Positions 54,795 through 64,000 of a stretch of DNA of 64,000 nucleotides are shown piece by piece. The notes below the pieces were generated by a model. It did not search any database, was not told where the DNA came from, and saw only the letters and a list, made by a program, of their open reading frames with translations. Position 1 is the first letter of the stretch. The number at the start of each line of letters is the position of its first letter. The stretch covers positions 74,167,147 through 74,231,146 of the forward strand of contig NC_080694.1 in NCBI RefSeq assembly GCF_030445035.2, given 5' to 3'. The position numbers were made by a program, and so were the translations under genes. The stretch is from Dasypus novemcinctus. Its lineage: Eukaryota > Chordata > Mammalia > Cingulata > Dasypodidae.

Positions 54795-55440
54795 CAGACT
54801 GAAAATCACCTCCCAACCCACCAGTGACCTCCACATCCTAATCCCTGGACCCTGTGAATATTACCTTCTATGGCAAAAGGGGCCTGTGCATCTGTAATTG
54901 ATGTAGAGATGGAGATTAGCCAGGATTATCCCCATGGGCCCCAGGAGTGATCACATGGATCTCAGACCAGGGAAGGAGGGGGAGATTTTACTACACCCAG
55001 AGGAGAAGGTGATGAGAAGACGGAGCAGAGATCTGACGATGTTGGCCTTAAGGTTAGAGTGATGCAGCCAGAAGCCAAGGAGAGCTGCAGCCACAGAAAT
55101 GGAAGAAGCAAGACACAGGTTCTCTCTGCTCGAGCTTCCAGAGGGAGCCAGGCCTGGCTGACAGCTTGATTCCAACCAGGAACGTTGATACTGGATTTCT
55201 GGCCTCCATAATTGTGAGAACATAAATTTCTCTTGTTTAAAGCCACCAAAGGGGGAGCAGAGGTGGCTCAAGTCATTGGGCACTTCCTTCCCACATGGGA
55301 AGTCCTGGGTTCAGTTCCTGGTGCCTCCTAAAAAAAAAAAAGACAAGCACAAAGTGAAAAGACACAGACAGCAGACAGCAAGCACAAACACCAAACAGGG
55401 GGGAAGTAAATAAATAAGATAAAGCCACTAAAGGTGTGAA
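54795..55440 (+). mobile_element. MaLR/MLT1-like LTR, split by a SINE
   Basis: CCACATCCTAATCCCTGGAC, TATGGCAAAAGGGGCCTG, GTGATGCAGCCAGAAGCCAA and a final AAATTTCTCTTGTTTAAAGC resemble ancient mammalian apparent LTRs. The end (AATTTGTTCCACTAGTAATA) resumes after the SINE at 55254. The family name is from memory. Confidence 0.5.
55254..55430 (+). mobile_element. Short SINE, older tRNA-derived subtype
   Basis: GCAGAGGTGGCTCAAGTCAT (head), GGGTTCAGTTCCTGG (B-box-like), an A-run and a terminal AAATAAATAAGATAAAGCC, which repeats the AAAGCCAC target. Confidence 0.75.
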
Positions 55441-55906
55441 AATTTGTTCCACTAGTAATAGGAAATGAACCCACCAGTGTATTTTACTTTATTGTAGCCA
55501 TTCTAACAGGTGCGTGCAGGGGCATCTCGTGGTGGTTTCATCTGCTCTTCCCTAATGACAGTGACGCTGAGCGTGTTTTAGGTGCTTATTTGCCACCTGT
55601 GTATCTTCTTTTCTGAGGTATCTGTTCAGACTTTAGCCCAGTTAAAAATTGGGTTATTTTCTTATTGTGGAGTTTTTTCAAAGTTTTTACAGTCAATTTT
55701 ATTGATACATATTAATAAAACAATCCTTCCAAAGTATACAATCAGTGTTACTTGGCATAATCACAGAGTTGTGCTTTCATCACTTGAGTCAATATTAGGG
55801 TGTTTTCATTACTTTAATAATAATAATAATAAATGAAAACAAGAAACCTAACCCCTAATAATCGCCACACAATCTCCCTATCCTTTCCAAGAGAGACCTA
55901 GCATCT

Positions 55907-56282
55907 ATTGGTTTCTTTTTCTCCCCTGTCCCCCGCCCTGCTACTTTGCTGTCTGTGTCCATTCACTGTGTGATCTTCTGTATCTATTTCTCTTTTTGTC
56001 TTCTTTTCTCATTTTTCTCCTCTAGGATTCACCAGGAGTCGATCTTGGGGACCTCCAATGTGGAGAGAGGTTCCCTGTCACTTGCATCACCTCAGTTCCT
56101 GGTTGCTGCTGCATCTCCCCTTGACTCTCTCCTTTGTCTCTTATGTTGTGTCTTCATCTTGCTGCGTGGCTCACCTGGTTTACCGCATGGGCACACCTTG
56201 ATCAGGAGGTCCCAGGGACTGAACCAGGTCCTCCATTAGGGTAGATGGAAGCCCAATCACTTAAGCCACATCTACTTCCCTC
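55907..56282 (-). mobile_element. Xenarthran-type SINE, long subtype, reverse
   Basis: A close relative of 19797-20243: GTCCATTCACTGTGTGATC, CTAGGATTCACCAGGAGTC, and a reverse head ending TTAAGCCACATCTACTTCCC. Confidence 0.75.
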
Positions 56283-56522
56283 AGTTTCTATCTAATTCAT
56301 TTGTTCTTACACTTTGTATAGATTTGAGTCAAACAGAAACAAAAGCCACAATGATGGAACCTACACTTGGACCCAGGCTTTCTGGTGGCAAAGATGAAAT
56401 TGCTTCAGTGTCTTGGCTGAATTACAGCCCTTTTCACCTACAGCACTTGCTGTGAGAGTCCCTATGGGAATACCGTGGTGCACCTGAGAAGAGTGCTGAG
56501 AATAATTTAAAGAACTTCTTAG

Positions 56523-56575
56523 AGGAAGCAGATATGGCTCAAGCAATTGAGCTCCTGCCTACCATAGGAGAGGAC
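56523..56575 (+). mobile_element. SINE head fragment
   Basis: GGAAGCAGATATGGCTCAAG, then ATTGAGCTCCTGCCTACC, is a plus-strand tRNA-like head cut short. Confidence 0.55.
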
Positions 56576-56679
56576 TGTTGAGTTTTAAGAGTTCTTTATG
56601 TATTCTGGGCAGAAATCCTCTATCAGAAATGTGATTTAAAATATTTTATCCCTGTGGCTTGAGCCAATGATAAAATGTA

Positions 56680-57350
56680 AGCTCTCAAGAGAAAATGAGA
56701 ATTTTGGAAAACTGGTATCCATCACCCCAAGCTTGACAGCTTTCAATACACACACATTTTCTGGTGGGATCAGTGTTCATTTTAGAAGTGTGACTTTTGG
56801 CAATATGTACAGAAATGTGTGAACACTGAAAGATCTACTTAACTCAGTGGGCCAATGTGCTACTTTAAAATTTTCACACATTAGTACAAAATCCATTTAA
56901 TGTGCAAAGACAGATCTGAGGATTTCCACATCACAAGATGAAATATTCAACAATATGATTTCAGATTGCAACTCACCTTTAGAAACTACACTCGTGTGCA
57001 TTTAGTGTAGTATCAAAAGTGAATGTCAATGCTCACCTGAAAAGGCTGTTAAAAATACTCCTCTCTTTTCCAACATTTATATCTGAGGCTGAATTTTTGT
57101 TCAAACTCAAATAACAGATTGAATGTGATACGGAAGTCCAGGGGTGCTCTATTGAGACTACTGAGAAAGATTTGCCAAATTGTAAATTGGTCCACTCTTT
57201 TATTACGTTGTTTTCTTTTCGAATTAGTTATCAACGTGTCATGAGTTTTGGTATAAATATTCATCTACAGGAATTAGTATTTTAATTCCATTTTAATTTC
57301 TAGCATGGCTGGTACCAGTAGAGGTCACCCACTCCCCTCGGGGTCCTCAC
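56680..57350. other. Unassigned AT-rich sequence upstream of the class I gene
   Basis: AT-rich, no domain-bearing frame and no clear repeat. Composition switches to CpG-rich at about 57330, where the class I promoter region begins. Confidence 0.3.
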
Positions 57351-57487
57351 TCACTTGTCAGCTGTGAAGTCAGGACCAGGCCTCACTGACGGGGTGACAG
57401 TGCTCGAGGCAGGGGAGGGGTCGGGCAGTCCAGGACCCGGTCTCGCTCTCAGGGTCCCCCGAGGCTGGCGTGTGGGCAGGAGGCCGA

Positions 57488-57612
57488 GGGGGAGTCCCCG
57501 GTCCCCGCAGTTTCACTTCTTCTCCCAACCCGAGTCAGGCCCTTCTGCCCCGACACTCGTGACGCGGGCCCGGGCGGCCTCCCATTGCGGGCCCGGTTCT
57601 GGGGAAGCCAAT
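57488..57612 (+). promoter_or_regulatory. MHC class I promoter module
   Basis: Motifs lie in the order known for class I promoters: a palindromic NF-kB site GGGGGAGTCCCC (57488-57499, enhancer A), an interferon response element AGTTTCACTTCTTC (57509-57522), a CRE-like TGACGC (57560-57565, X2/site-alpha position), and CCAAT (57608-57612). They lie 80-205 bp before the start codon. This predicts constitutive expression with interferon and NF-kB (and probably NLRC5/SXY) induction. Confidence 0.85.
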
Positions 57613-57691
57613 AGCGGCCCCGCGGCCCATCCAGAGCCCGCCCCGCCCCGCCCCGCCCGGACTCAGGTTCCCCCAGACCCGGGGTCCGGCC

Positions 57692-60105
57692 ATGGCGCCG
57701 GGGACCCTCCTCCTGCTGCTCTCGGGGGCCCTGGCCCTGACCCCGACCCGGGCGGGTGAGTGCGGGGGCGGGGTGGTGGGTCGGGGGTTGGGGTGCTACG
57801 CGGAGGGGGCGGGGGGACCCCGGATGCCGCGTCCCCCCAGCTAACCCCCCCTCGCTGACCACCACGCCGACCCCCGCACCTTTTCTGCCACCCCCCAGGC
57901 CCCCACTCCATGAGGTATTTCGAGACCGCCGTGTCCCAGCCCGAGCGCGGGGACCCACGCTTCATCGCCGTGGGCTACGTGGACGACACGCAGTTCGTGC
58001 GGTTCGACAGCGACGCGGAGAGTCCGAGGATGGAGCCGCGGGCGCCGTGGATTCGACGAGAGGGGCCCGAGTACTGGGAGCGCGAGACGCGGATCTCCAA
58101 AGACAACGCGCAGACTTACCGTGTGGACCTGCGGACCCTGCGCGGCCACTACAACCAGAGCGCGGCCGGTGAGCCACGGGACGGGCCGGGGTCGCCCGAG
58201 GCTCGGTCCCCACTGCACCCCGAGGCCGCAGGACCCGGGACCCCACCCGGGAGGGGCTTTTCCTAGGTTTCGTTTTCAGTTTAGACCAATCAGCGCGGGG
58301 GGCGGGCGGGAGGGGGGCAGAACTAGCCCGGGAGCGGGGTCTGGGGGGAGGGAGCTAAGCGCGGGGCGGGGCCAGCGGTGACGGTGTGGGCGGGGCTGAC
58401 CTCGGGGGCGGGGCCAGGGTCTCACACCTTCCAGAGCATGTCTGGCTGCGACGTGGGCCCCGACGGGCGGCTCCTGCGCGGGTATGATCAATACTCCTAC
58501 GACGGCGCCGACTACCTCGCCCTCAACGAGGACCTGCGCTCCTGGACGGCGGCGGACACGGCGGCGCAGATCACCCGGCGCAAGTGGGAGGAGGCGGGTG
58601 TGGCAGAGCAGCGCAGAGCGTACCTGGAGGGGCAGTGCGTGGAGGACCTGCAGAGATACCTGGAGAGCGGGAAGGAGACGCTGCTGCGCACAGGTACAGG
58701 GGGGCGGGGCGCCCCAACCCCAAATGTCCTGTCCATTCCTGGTGGTCCCATGAGCGCTGCTAGAATGGCCAGGAAAGAAATGGAAAGTTCCTGCAGTTTC
58801 TGACCTTCCCGCAGATCCCCCAAGGACACACGTGACCCGCCACCCCCTCCCTGACCGTGGGGTCACCCTGAGGTGCTGGGCCCTGGGCTTTTACCCCGCG
58901 GAGATCATGCTGACCTGGCAGCGGGACGGGGAGGACCAGACCCAGGACATGGAGTTTGTGGACACCAGGCCTGCAGGGGACGGAACCTTCCAGAAGTGGG
59001 TGGCTGTGGTGGTGCCTTCTGGGCAGGAAGAGAGATACACGTGCCACGTGCAGCACCAGGGGCTTCCCGAGCCCCTCACCCTGAGATGGGGTAAGTGGGA
59101 CGAGGTGGGGGCCTCTTCTAGGGAAGCAGGAACCTTCTGAGCTCCTCCAGCAGGGTCAGGGCTGAGCCTGGGATCAGGGCCCCTGACCTTCCACCCTTCT
59201 CAGAGCCACCTTCCCAGCCCCCCATCCTCATCGTGGGAATCGTGGCTGCCCTGGTCATCCTTGGAGTGTCCGTGGTGGCTGCAGTTCTGATCTGGAGGAG
59301 GAAGAGCTCAGGTAGGGCAGGGGCGGGTCTGAGGTTTCTTGTCCAGGGGGGTTTCCAGCCCGGGTAGCAGTGTGCCCTGCCCCTTCCCGGTGCCGTGAAG
59401 CCCCTCCTCACACACTTGCCCATCCAGTCTGGGCCTGTTACCACACTTACTTTATAAACCTGTGAGAGAAGTAGAACAATGTCCCCAGTGATGACGTGGA
59501 GGCCCCTGTTCCCAGCAATCAGAGGGAAGGGGCTGCTGAGGACAGACCTCCAGGAGGGCAGAGGGTCCAGCCTCACACATCCCCCACCTCATATTTCCTG
59601 ATCCTGCCCCAGGTCTGCAGTCACGGTTCTGGAACCTTCCCTGGGTCCAGGACTAGTTCTCAGGACCTCATGTCCTGCTCTCACTAGCTGTTCTTCCACA
59701 GGTGGAAAAGGAGGGAGCTATGCTCAGGCTGCTTGTAAGTGGGGGACGGAGGGGGAGGTGGTGTGGAGGGTCAAGGCTGACCTGAGGCTTTGGGGAGTGT
59801 AGAAGGAGCCCATGGGGCAGCTCAGCCCATCACTCCTTGACTCACATCTCCCTGTGGTTCTGAACAGACCCTGTGTTTGTTCCTCTCCAGCCAGCGACAG
59901 TGCCCAGAGCTCTGATGTGTCTCTCGAGGCTTCTAAAGGTGAGACCCTGGGGGGCCTGAAAGGGGAGAGGGGTTGGGCCGAGAGGACAAGCCTGGGTCCT
60001 GGGGATTCCTTGACATGGACATGGGGACTGTGGGGGGCTGGTCATGATGTCAGCATTTACAAGACGACCTGAACGTGCTCTTGATTGTTTTCTTCTGTAG
60101 CGTGA
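57692..60105 (+). CDS. MHC class I heavy chain, complete eight-exon gene
   Basis: Exons: 57692-57755, 57899-58168, 58418-58693, 58815-59090, 59204-59311, 59702-59734, 59891-59938, 60101-60105. All introns are GT-AG, and the lengths (64, 270, 276, 276, 108, 33, 48, 5) are the class I pattern; the joined frame is 359 residues. Exon 1 is a signal peptide ([15 protein letters not shown]). Alpha1 begins GPHSMRYF and has the N86 glycosylation site NQS. Alpha2 has Cys101/Cys164; alpha3 has Cys203/Cys259 and the CD8-contact loop DQTQDME. Exon 5 is the membrane anchor followed by RRK; the tail keeps SYAQAA and SDVSL. Groove-end residues Tyr7, Tyr59, Thr143, Lys146, Trp147, Tyr159 and Tyr171 are all present, but Tyr84 is His. 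It should load peptides with beta-2-microglobulin and present them to CD8 T cells. Classical versus non-classical status cannot be decided here. Confidence 0.96.
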
Positions 60106-60525
60106 CAAAGCTGCCTCGTGGGGGACAGAGAGATTCCAGAGCTGTTCATGCCCTTCGTGTGACTTCAAGACCCCCTTCCTTGGGATGTGAAGACTTTCCT
60201 TCCTCAGCTGGCATCGTGTGTCTGCATTCCTGTTGTATCCTGGAGGATGGGGAGGTAGCTCTCCCCTGCCCCCCTCGTCCCCCCCACTGGCCTGTGTTCC
60301 CTGCCCTGACCGACCGTCCTGCTCAGGAGAGCTGGGTGTGGAGCGTCCACAGCCCTGTCTTACTTCATGCTGCCCTGAGCTGCCTCTTCCTGCTTCCCTT
60401 GGAAATGAGAACCTGGGATGATTGTGCTTTTTACAAATTCTTGCTATTAGGTGGGATCAAGGAGTCAATTGAGGGAAAGGAAGATTCTTAAAAAAGAAGA
60501 AATAAAAAGAATTGAGAACCTTCCA
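60106..60525 (+). terminator. Class I 3' UTR and poly(A) signal
   Basis: The untranslated tail of about 400 bp, similar in length to other class I genes, ends with AATAAA (60501-60506) in an A-rich context. Cleavage is expected some 15-20 bases downstream. Confidence 0.8.
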
Positions 60526-60529
60526 AAAT

Positions 60530-63500
60530 TTTTTGTGTACTGTGCTAAATGTTAACTGTGAGGAGCCAAGGTGGACAGGGCTGTGTCCAGTCGGTGCTCC
60601 TTCCACGTGGGCTTCACACTTAGGAGGAGGGACATTTCGACTTTATTTATCTCCTGGTGGTTTGGTCCTTCTCTGCCACCTGCCCTCCTCTCTGCCCTTA
60701 CCCAGCTCCCCTGACCCCAATGCTGGCTGCAGCCCAAGCCCATGGATGTGTAGAGCAGACCCTAGTGTAGACCCACAGGTGGGCAGTGGGGTCTTAGCCT
60801 GGATTGCCCTTTTCCTGGGGGAGTTGAAATTGTGCTGTAGTCACAGGGGGTGGAGGGGAGGGGGGAGAGCAGCACTTCTGAGGACAGTCCTGGTGGCCTC
60901 AGGGTCACCTGAGTGGAGGTTGTGCCATCGCTGCCAGGAGACCACAGCTGTGTTAGGAAAGGCCCTGGGGGGTCCTCACTGACCACTCCTGCACCTGGTG
61001 CTGGTGGAGGACTGAGCAGGATGCCCCTTTTAGCTTCTGGGAAACATTTGTGAACTAAAAACAGCTGAAATCTCTGGCCTCGGTGCAGGGAAGGTGCTCT
61101 GTGAACTTGGGTGTCAGTGCGGGCCTCACTGAGGTTGTGACCTTTGAGGACAGCTTGAAGGTCATGAGGGAGGTGTCCCTGAGGATGTCCTGGAAGTTCT
61201 TCCCAGGCAAGGAACCGGGCAGTGCAACACGATGGGCAGGAGCGGCCTGTGGTTTTGGGAGGGCAGGAGGCTGGAGTGGAGCTCAGTGATCCATGGACCA
61301 CACTCGAGTGGCCGCACAGCTCTGGCACCCCATCTGGAAGGCACATGGACCAGGGACCCCCAACTTCTCTGCACAGGAACCTCCTGACACCCCACAAGGG
61401 TCCAGAAGGTCTGGGGGAGCACGAGGTTCTGTGTTCATAACAAGGGGGTGCTGAGCTGCTGAGTTTCACGTCCAGCTTTAGAGCAAGAAGCAGACCAGGG
61501 AGGCCCCGTGTCTGTGCTCCAGCTCCCTGGGGTGGTGGGATGTGCCTTCTGGGCTCTCGCCCCATGTCCTGAGACAGGGGTCTGGGGAGAAGCCCGAGGG
61601 CTTCATCACAAGCCCCTCAGGCCGTCCTGGCTCAAGTGAAGCTTGTTCTCCAGTGATGAGCGTAGTGCCCCACGTGGAGCCTAAACCATGTAAGAAAGTC
61701 CTTTCTGGAAAGAAAAGGAGGAAATCTATCATCAGTTATGAGTGTGATGTTGGGTAATGAATGTGCTTTCTCTACGATGGGGTATAGCAAGGTGGGGATT
61801 TATAAAGTGGTTCAAAGTTCTCCATAAATTAAAGCTCTGAATTGTTGCTATGTGACTCTATTTCTTAATGGAAGTTAATGTGGTACATTGTGGGCACTTG
61901 GGTTTGGTTAGACAAGTGGGTGACTAATAAACAACATCTTTCCACTCATTCTCTTATAGTCTGTTATGATTTCATCTTTTTTCTCTGTCAGATTATCTTC
62001 ACAAATAATAAGAGGGGCATTGTGGATGGATAAGTGATTTCTGAAAAGATCTCTCCCTGTCTTCTTCTCATAGTAGGATTAAAAATACCCAGATCTCTAA
62101 GTCTTCAAGGATGACATGTGCATTGGCATTTCATATACATTTTATATATCCTTGTACATGAACGTTTCTGTGGAGAGGGACCAAACCTTTAGTTTTTATG
62201 TGACCCAATAAGAGTCTAATACATCCCCCAGGTTTAGACACTGTGCTACTCCAGGTTGGTCACAAGCAGCTGGTCAACAAACTTTTCAGCAGACTCAAGG
62301 ACACGATGTAAACACTGCTCCTTTCTTGTGGCACTCCAGTCTGGGACACGATAAGGTAGAGGCTCCTTGTTGCTCTCAGGCTCAGTTTCCATCTGGATCT
62401 CACTGTGGCTGGTAAATGGTCCACAGAGCAGCGCTGGCCCCTGACCACACTGAGGAGCGCTGGTGGAGATGGACCGTGTTCCAGCACCTGCCCTGGTGTC
62501 CACTGCCAGGAAGGGGTTAATGGGTAGTTAAGGGGATTCCATCTTGAGTTATAACGTAGGTGCACTTTTAAGGCTTTCTCTTCCTCTACAGAGTACTAAA
62601 AATAATAGGTAAAATATAAGAGCATCTAATTAGCATTAAAGAAAAAGAGTAATCATTTAGCCTAAAATATCCACATGGAAAGACATCTAGAGAGAAATTG
62701 CATACATCCTGTGATCATGAGTCAAATCTGAAAATTGTATCATTAATTTCCTGGGCTCACATGCTGAAGTAGACAGGAGCTGATTTCAAACCTTGTTCTT
62801 GTGGGGAGTGAAACAGGAGTCAGTCCACCACCCTGGAAATCTAGAAACCCAAAGGTTCATAACCTCAGAGTAAGGGAGGAACAAACAAAATCTGTCTCAT
62901 CCCCCAAAGAAGAGTGTTCTGAGGAAACACGCCTTTTAGCCAAGGGTGGGGGCTGAGTGGTGGGAAGGGGAAAGCAAGTGTTTCTGAGGAATTGTAACCA
63001 CCAGCCAGCCCTCCTGTGGTTTGTTGTCCAGATGTGCCTCACCTGTGGAACAAAGGAACTTCAAGCCATGGATTTAGCCTGTAGTATCCTGGATTGGTGG
63101 TGATCTGAAAATTGGAAGACGGAAACAAGAGCCTCCAGAGAATTCCATGTTTAACCTCTGTGTCAAAGATTTTACATGATTTCAAAAAGAAGATATGGAG
63201 CGCAGAGCAAGAAATAGATAAATGAAATAGAAAAAAATCAACATGATCAATAATGAGAAAGAATAGATCAAAAACAGAGGCTCAGAAAACTTCAATATTG
63301 GAATTAGGAGATGTAGAGTATAACATAACCCAAATTATTTTGTGTGAAGAGAAAAATGCTTAGCTTGAAAATTCCTGCAGAACATGGGAAACTAAAAATG
63401 ACCTAGTTGATTTATGAAAGAACAAGATATACTTCTCAGAAGTTAAAAATATCACAAATTGAATTAGATACTCAGTTGGGAATTGTGCTTGGGATTATGA

Positions 63501-63735
63501 TGTAGAAAGAGCAACCTGCCATACAAAACTTCAAATTCAAATAAATAGAAAAAATATTTTTCAGACACTGGCGAACAGATAGGATGAGGATTTATGGTGG
63601 CTAAGATGAGGATTACAAAAGAGGTGAGTTCTACTGTTGTCTAAAGCAAACAGCAGGAGGGAAATAATAAATTTTAAACCAAAAATCAGTAAAATAGAAG
63701 ATAGAGAAAAAGAATGATTCACAAAACTTGTTTGA
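60530..63735. other. Unassigned sequence downstream of the class I gene
   Basis: 60600-61700 is GC-moderate. It has a 267-codon minus-strand frame (60762-61565) with no domain I recognise, Pro/Ser/Cys-rich and probably fortuitous. A minus-strand piece at 62246-62400 reads plausibly protein-like (PDWSATRKEQCLHRVLESAE) and could be a lost exon or pseudogene fragment, unidentified. 62570-63735 is AT-rich and featureless. Confidence 0.3.
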
Positions 63736-63737
63736 GG

Positions 63738-64000
63738 GAAATGGACTTTGGCCCAGTGGTTAGGGCGTCCGTCTACCCTATGGGAGGTCCGCGGTTCAAA
63801 CCCTGGGCCTCCTTGACCCGTGTGGAGCTGGCCATGCGCAGTGCTGATGCGCGCAAGGAGTGCCATGCCACGCAAGGGTGTCCCCCGTGTGGGGTAGCCC
63901 CACGCGCAAGGAATGCGCCCATGAGGAAACCCGCCCAGCGTGAAAAGAAAGAGCAGCCTGCCCAGAAATGGCACCGCCCACACTTCCCATGCCGCTGACA
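63738..64000 (+). mobile_element. Xenarthran tRNA-derived SINE, cut by window end
   Basis: Head GGCCCAGTGGTTAGGGCGTC and GGTTCAAACCCTGGGCC, then the GC-rich body with CGCGCAAGGAGTGCC. It is close to the copies at 25446 and 50148. The tail is beyond the window. Confidence 0.92.

Larger units (their letters stand above)
54040..56680 (-). mobile_element. Ancient LINE-1 3' end, reverse, interrupted by other elements
   Basis: Antisense L1M-like 3' sequence is readable at 54110-54400, 54500-54790 (GCACCACTGCTGGGTCG), 55445-55680 (CCATTCTAACAGGTGCGTGC) and 56576-56680 (GAGTTTTAAGAGTTCTTTAT), in the right order. SINE pieces and an LTR-like element separate them, so this was one element hit several times. 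Confidence 0.6.

Noticed and set aside
57449..57958. Minus-strand frame over the class I promoter and exons 1-2
   Set aside because: Antisense shadow of GC-rich coding exons.
60762..61565. A 267-codon minus-strand frame downstream of the class I gene
   Set aside because: Low-complexity composition, no domain or splice structure recognised; noted as unassigned only.

Overview
This is a mammalian genomic window. It carries repeated tRNA-derived SINEs with a head containing GGCCCAGTGGTTAGGG and many copies of one LINE-1 3' UTR, a combination I associate with armadillos and other Xenarthra (inference; no species name can be read from the bases). Most of the window is transposable-element sequence. 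The one clearly intact host gene is a complete, eight-exon classical-looking MHC class I heavy chain gene at 57692-60105, with class I type promoter motifs and a poly(A) signal, so the window is probably part of the MHC class I region. A decayed TRIM-family gene (22032-23492) fits that placement, since several TRIM genes lie in mammalian class I regions.

Layout. 1-2330: decayed class-I (gamma-like) retroviral env and an LTR. 2345-3590: a RUFY-like pseudogene fragment, then LINE-1 ORF2 debris. 3590-6498: GC-rich and unassigned sequence with one SINE. 6499-19255: a nested structure, a LINE-1 3' UTR split by provirus ERV-A (6702-13436) and again, 15 bp further on, by provirus ERV-B (13452-18926). 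19255-28100: SINEs, MIR-like debris, a TG microsatellite, the TRIM pseudogene and a 33-bp minisatellite. 28100-28760: an orphan CpG island. 29085-42832: LINE-1 fragments, a family of solo LTRs, an antisense LINE-1 ORF1 with a 70-bp tandem repeat at its 5' side, and a GC-rich block. 42833-52201: a third provirus, ERV-C. 52202-57350: old LINE-1, LTR and SINE debris. 57350-60525: the class I gene. 60525-64000: unassigned sequence and a SINE cut by the window edge.

ERV-B and ERV-C are betaretrovirus-like in gag-pro-pol (Lys-type primer binding site, two Cys-His boxes, two frameshift steps) but have a gamma/type-D style Env transmembrane subunit (CX6CC), the mixed architecture known from type D retroviruses. 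ERV-B is fairly young (8 mismatches between 418-bp LTRs), keeps an intact 663-codon gag, and has lost RNase H, integrase and most of SU. ERV-C is older and full-length but broken by several stops and frameshifts and by a SINE in env; its dUTPase-protease-G-patch reading frame is still open. Both keep recognisable -1 frameshift heptamers followed by potential pseudoknots, and both carry an in-frame tandem repeat in gag whose DNA is an array of YY1-like motifs (in ERV-B with ETS-like motifs). That array is the most unusual signal I found. The class I gene is intact but has His instead of the near-invariant Tyr at groove position 84.
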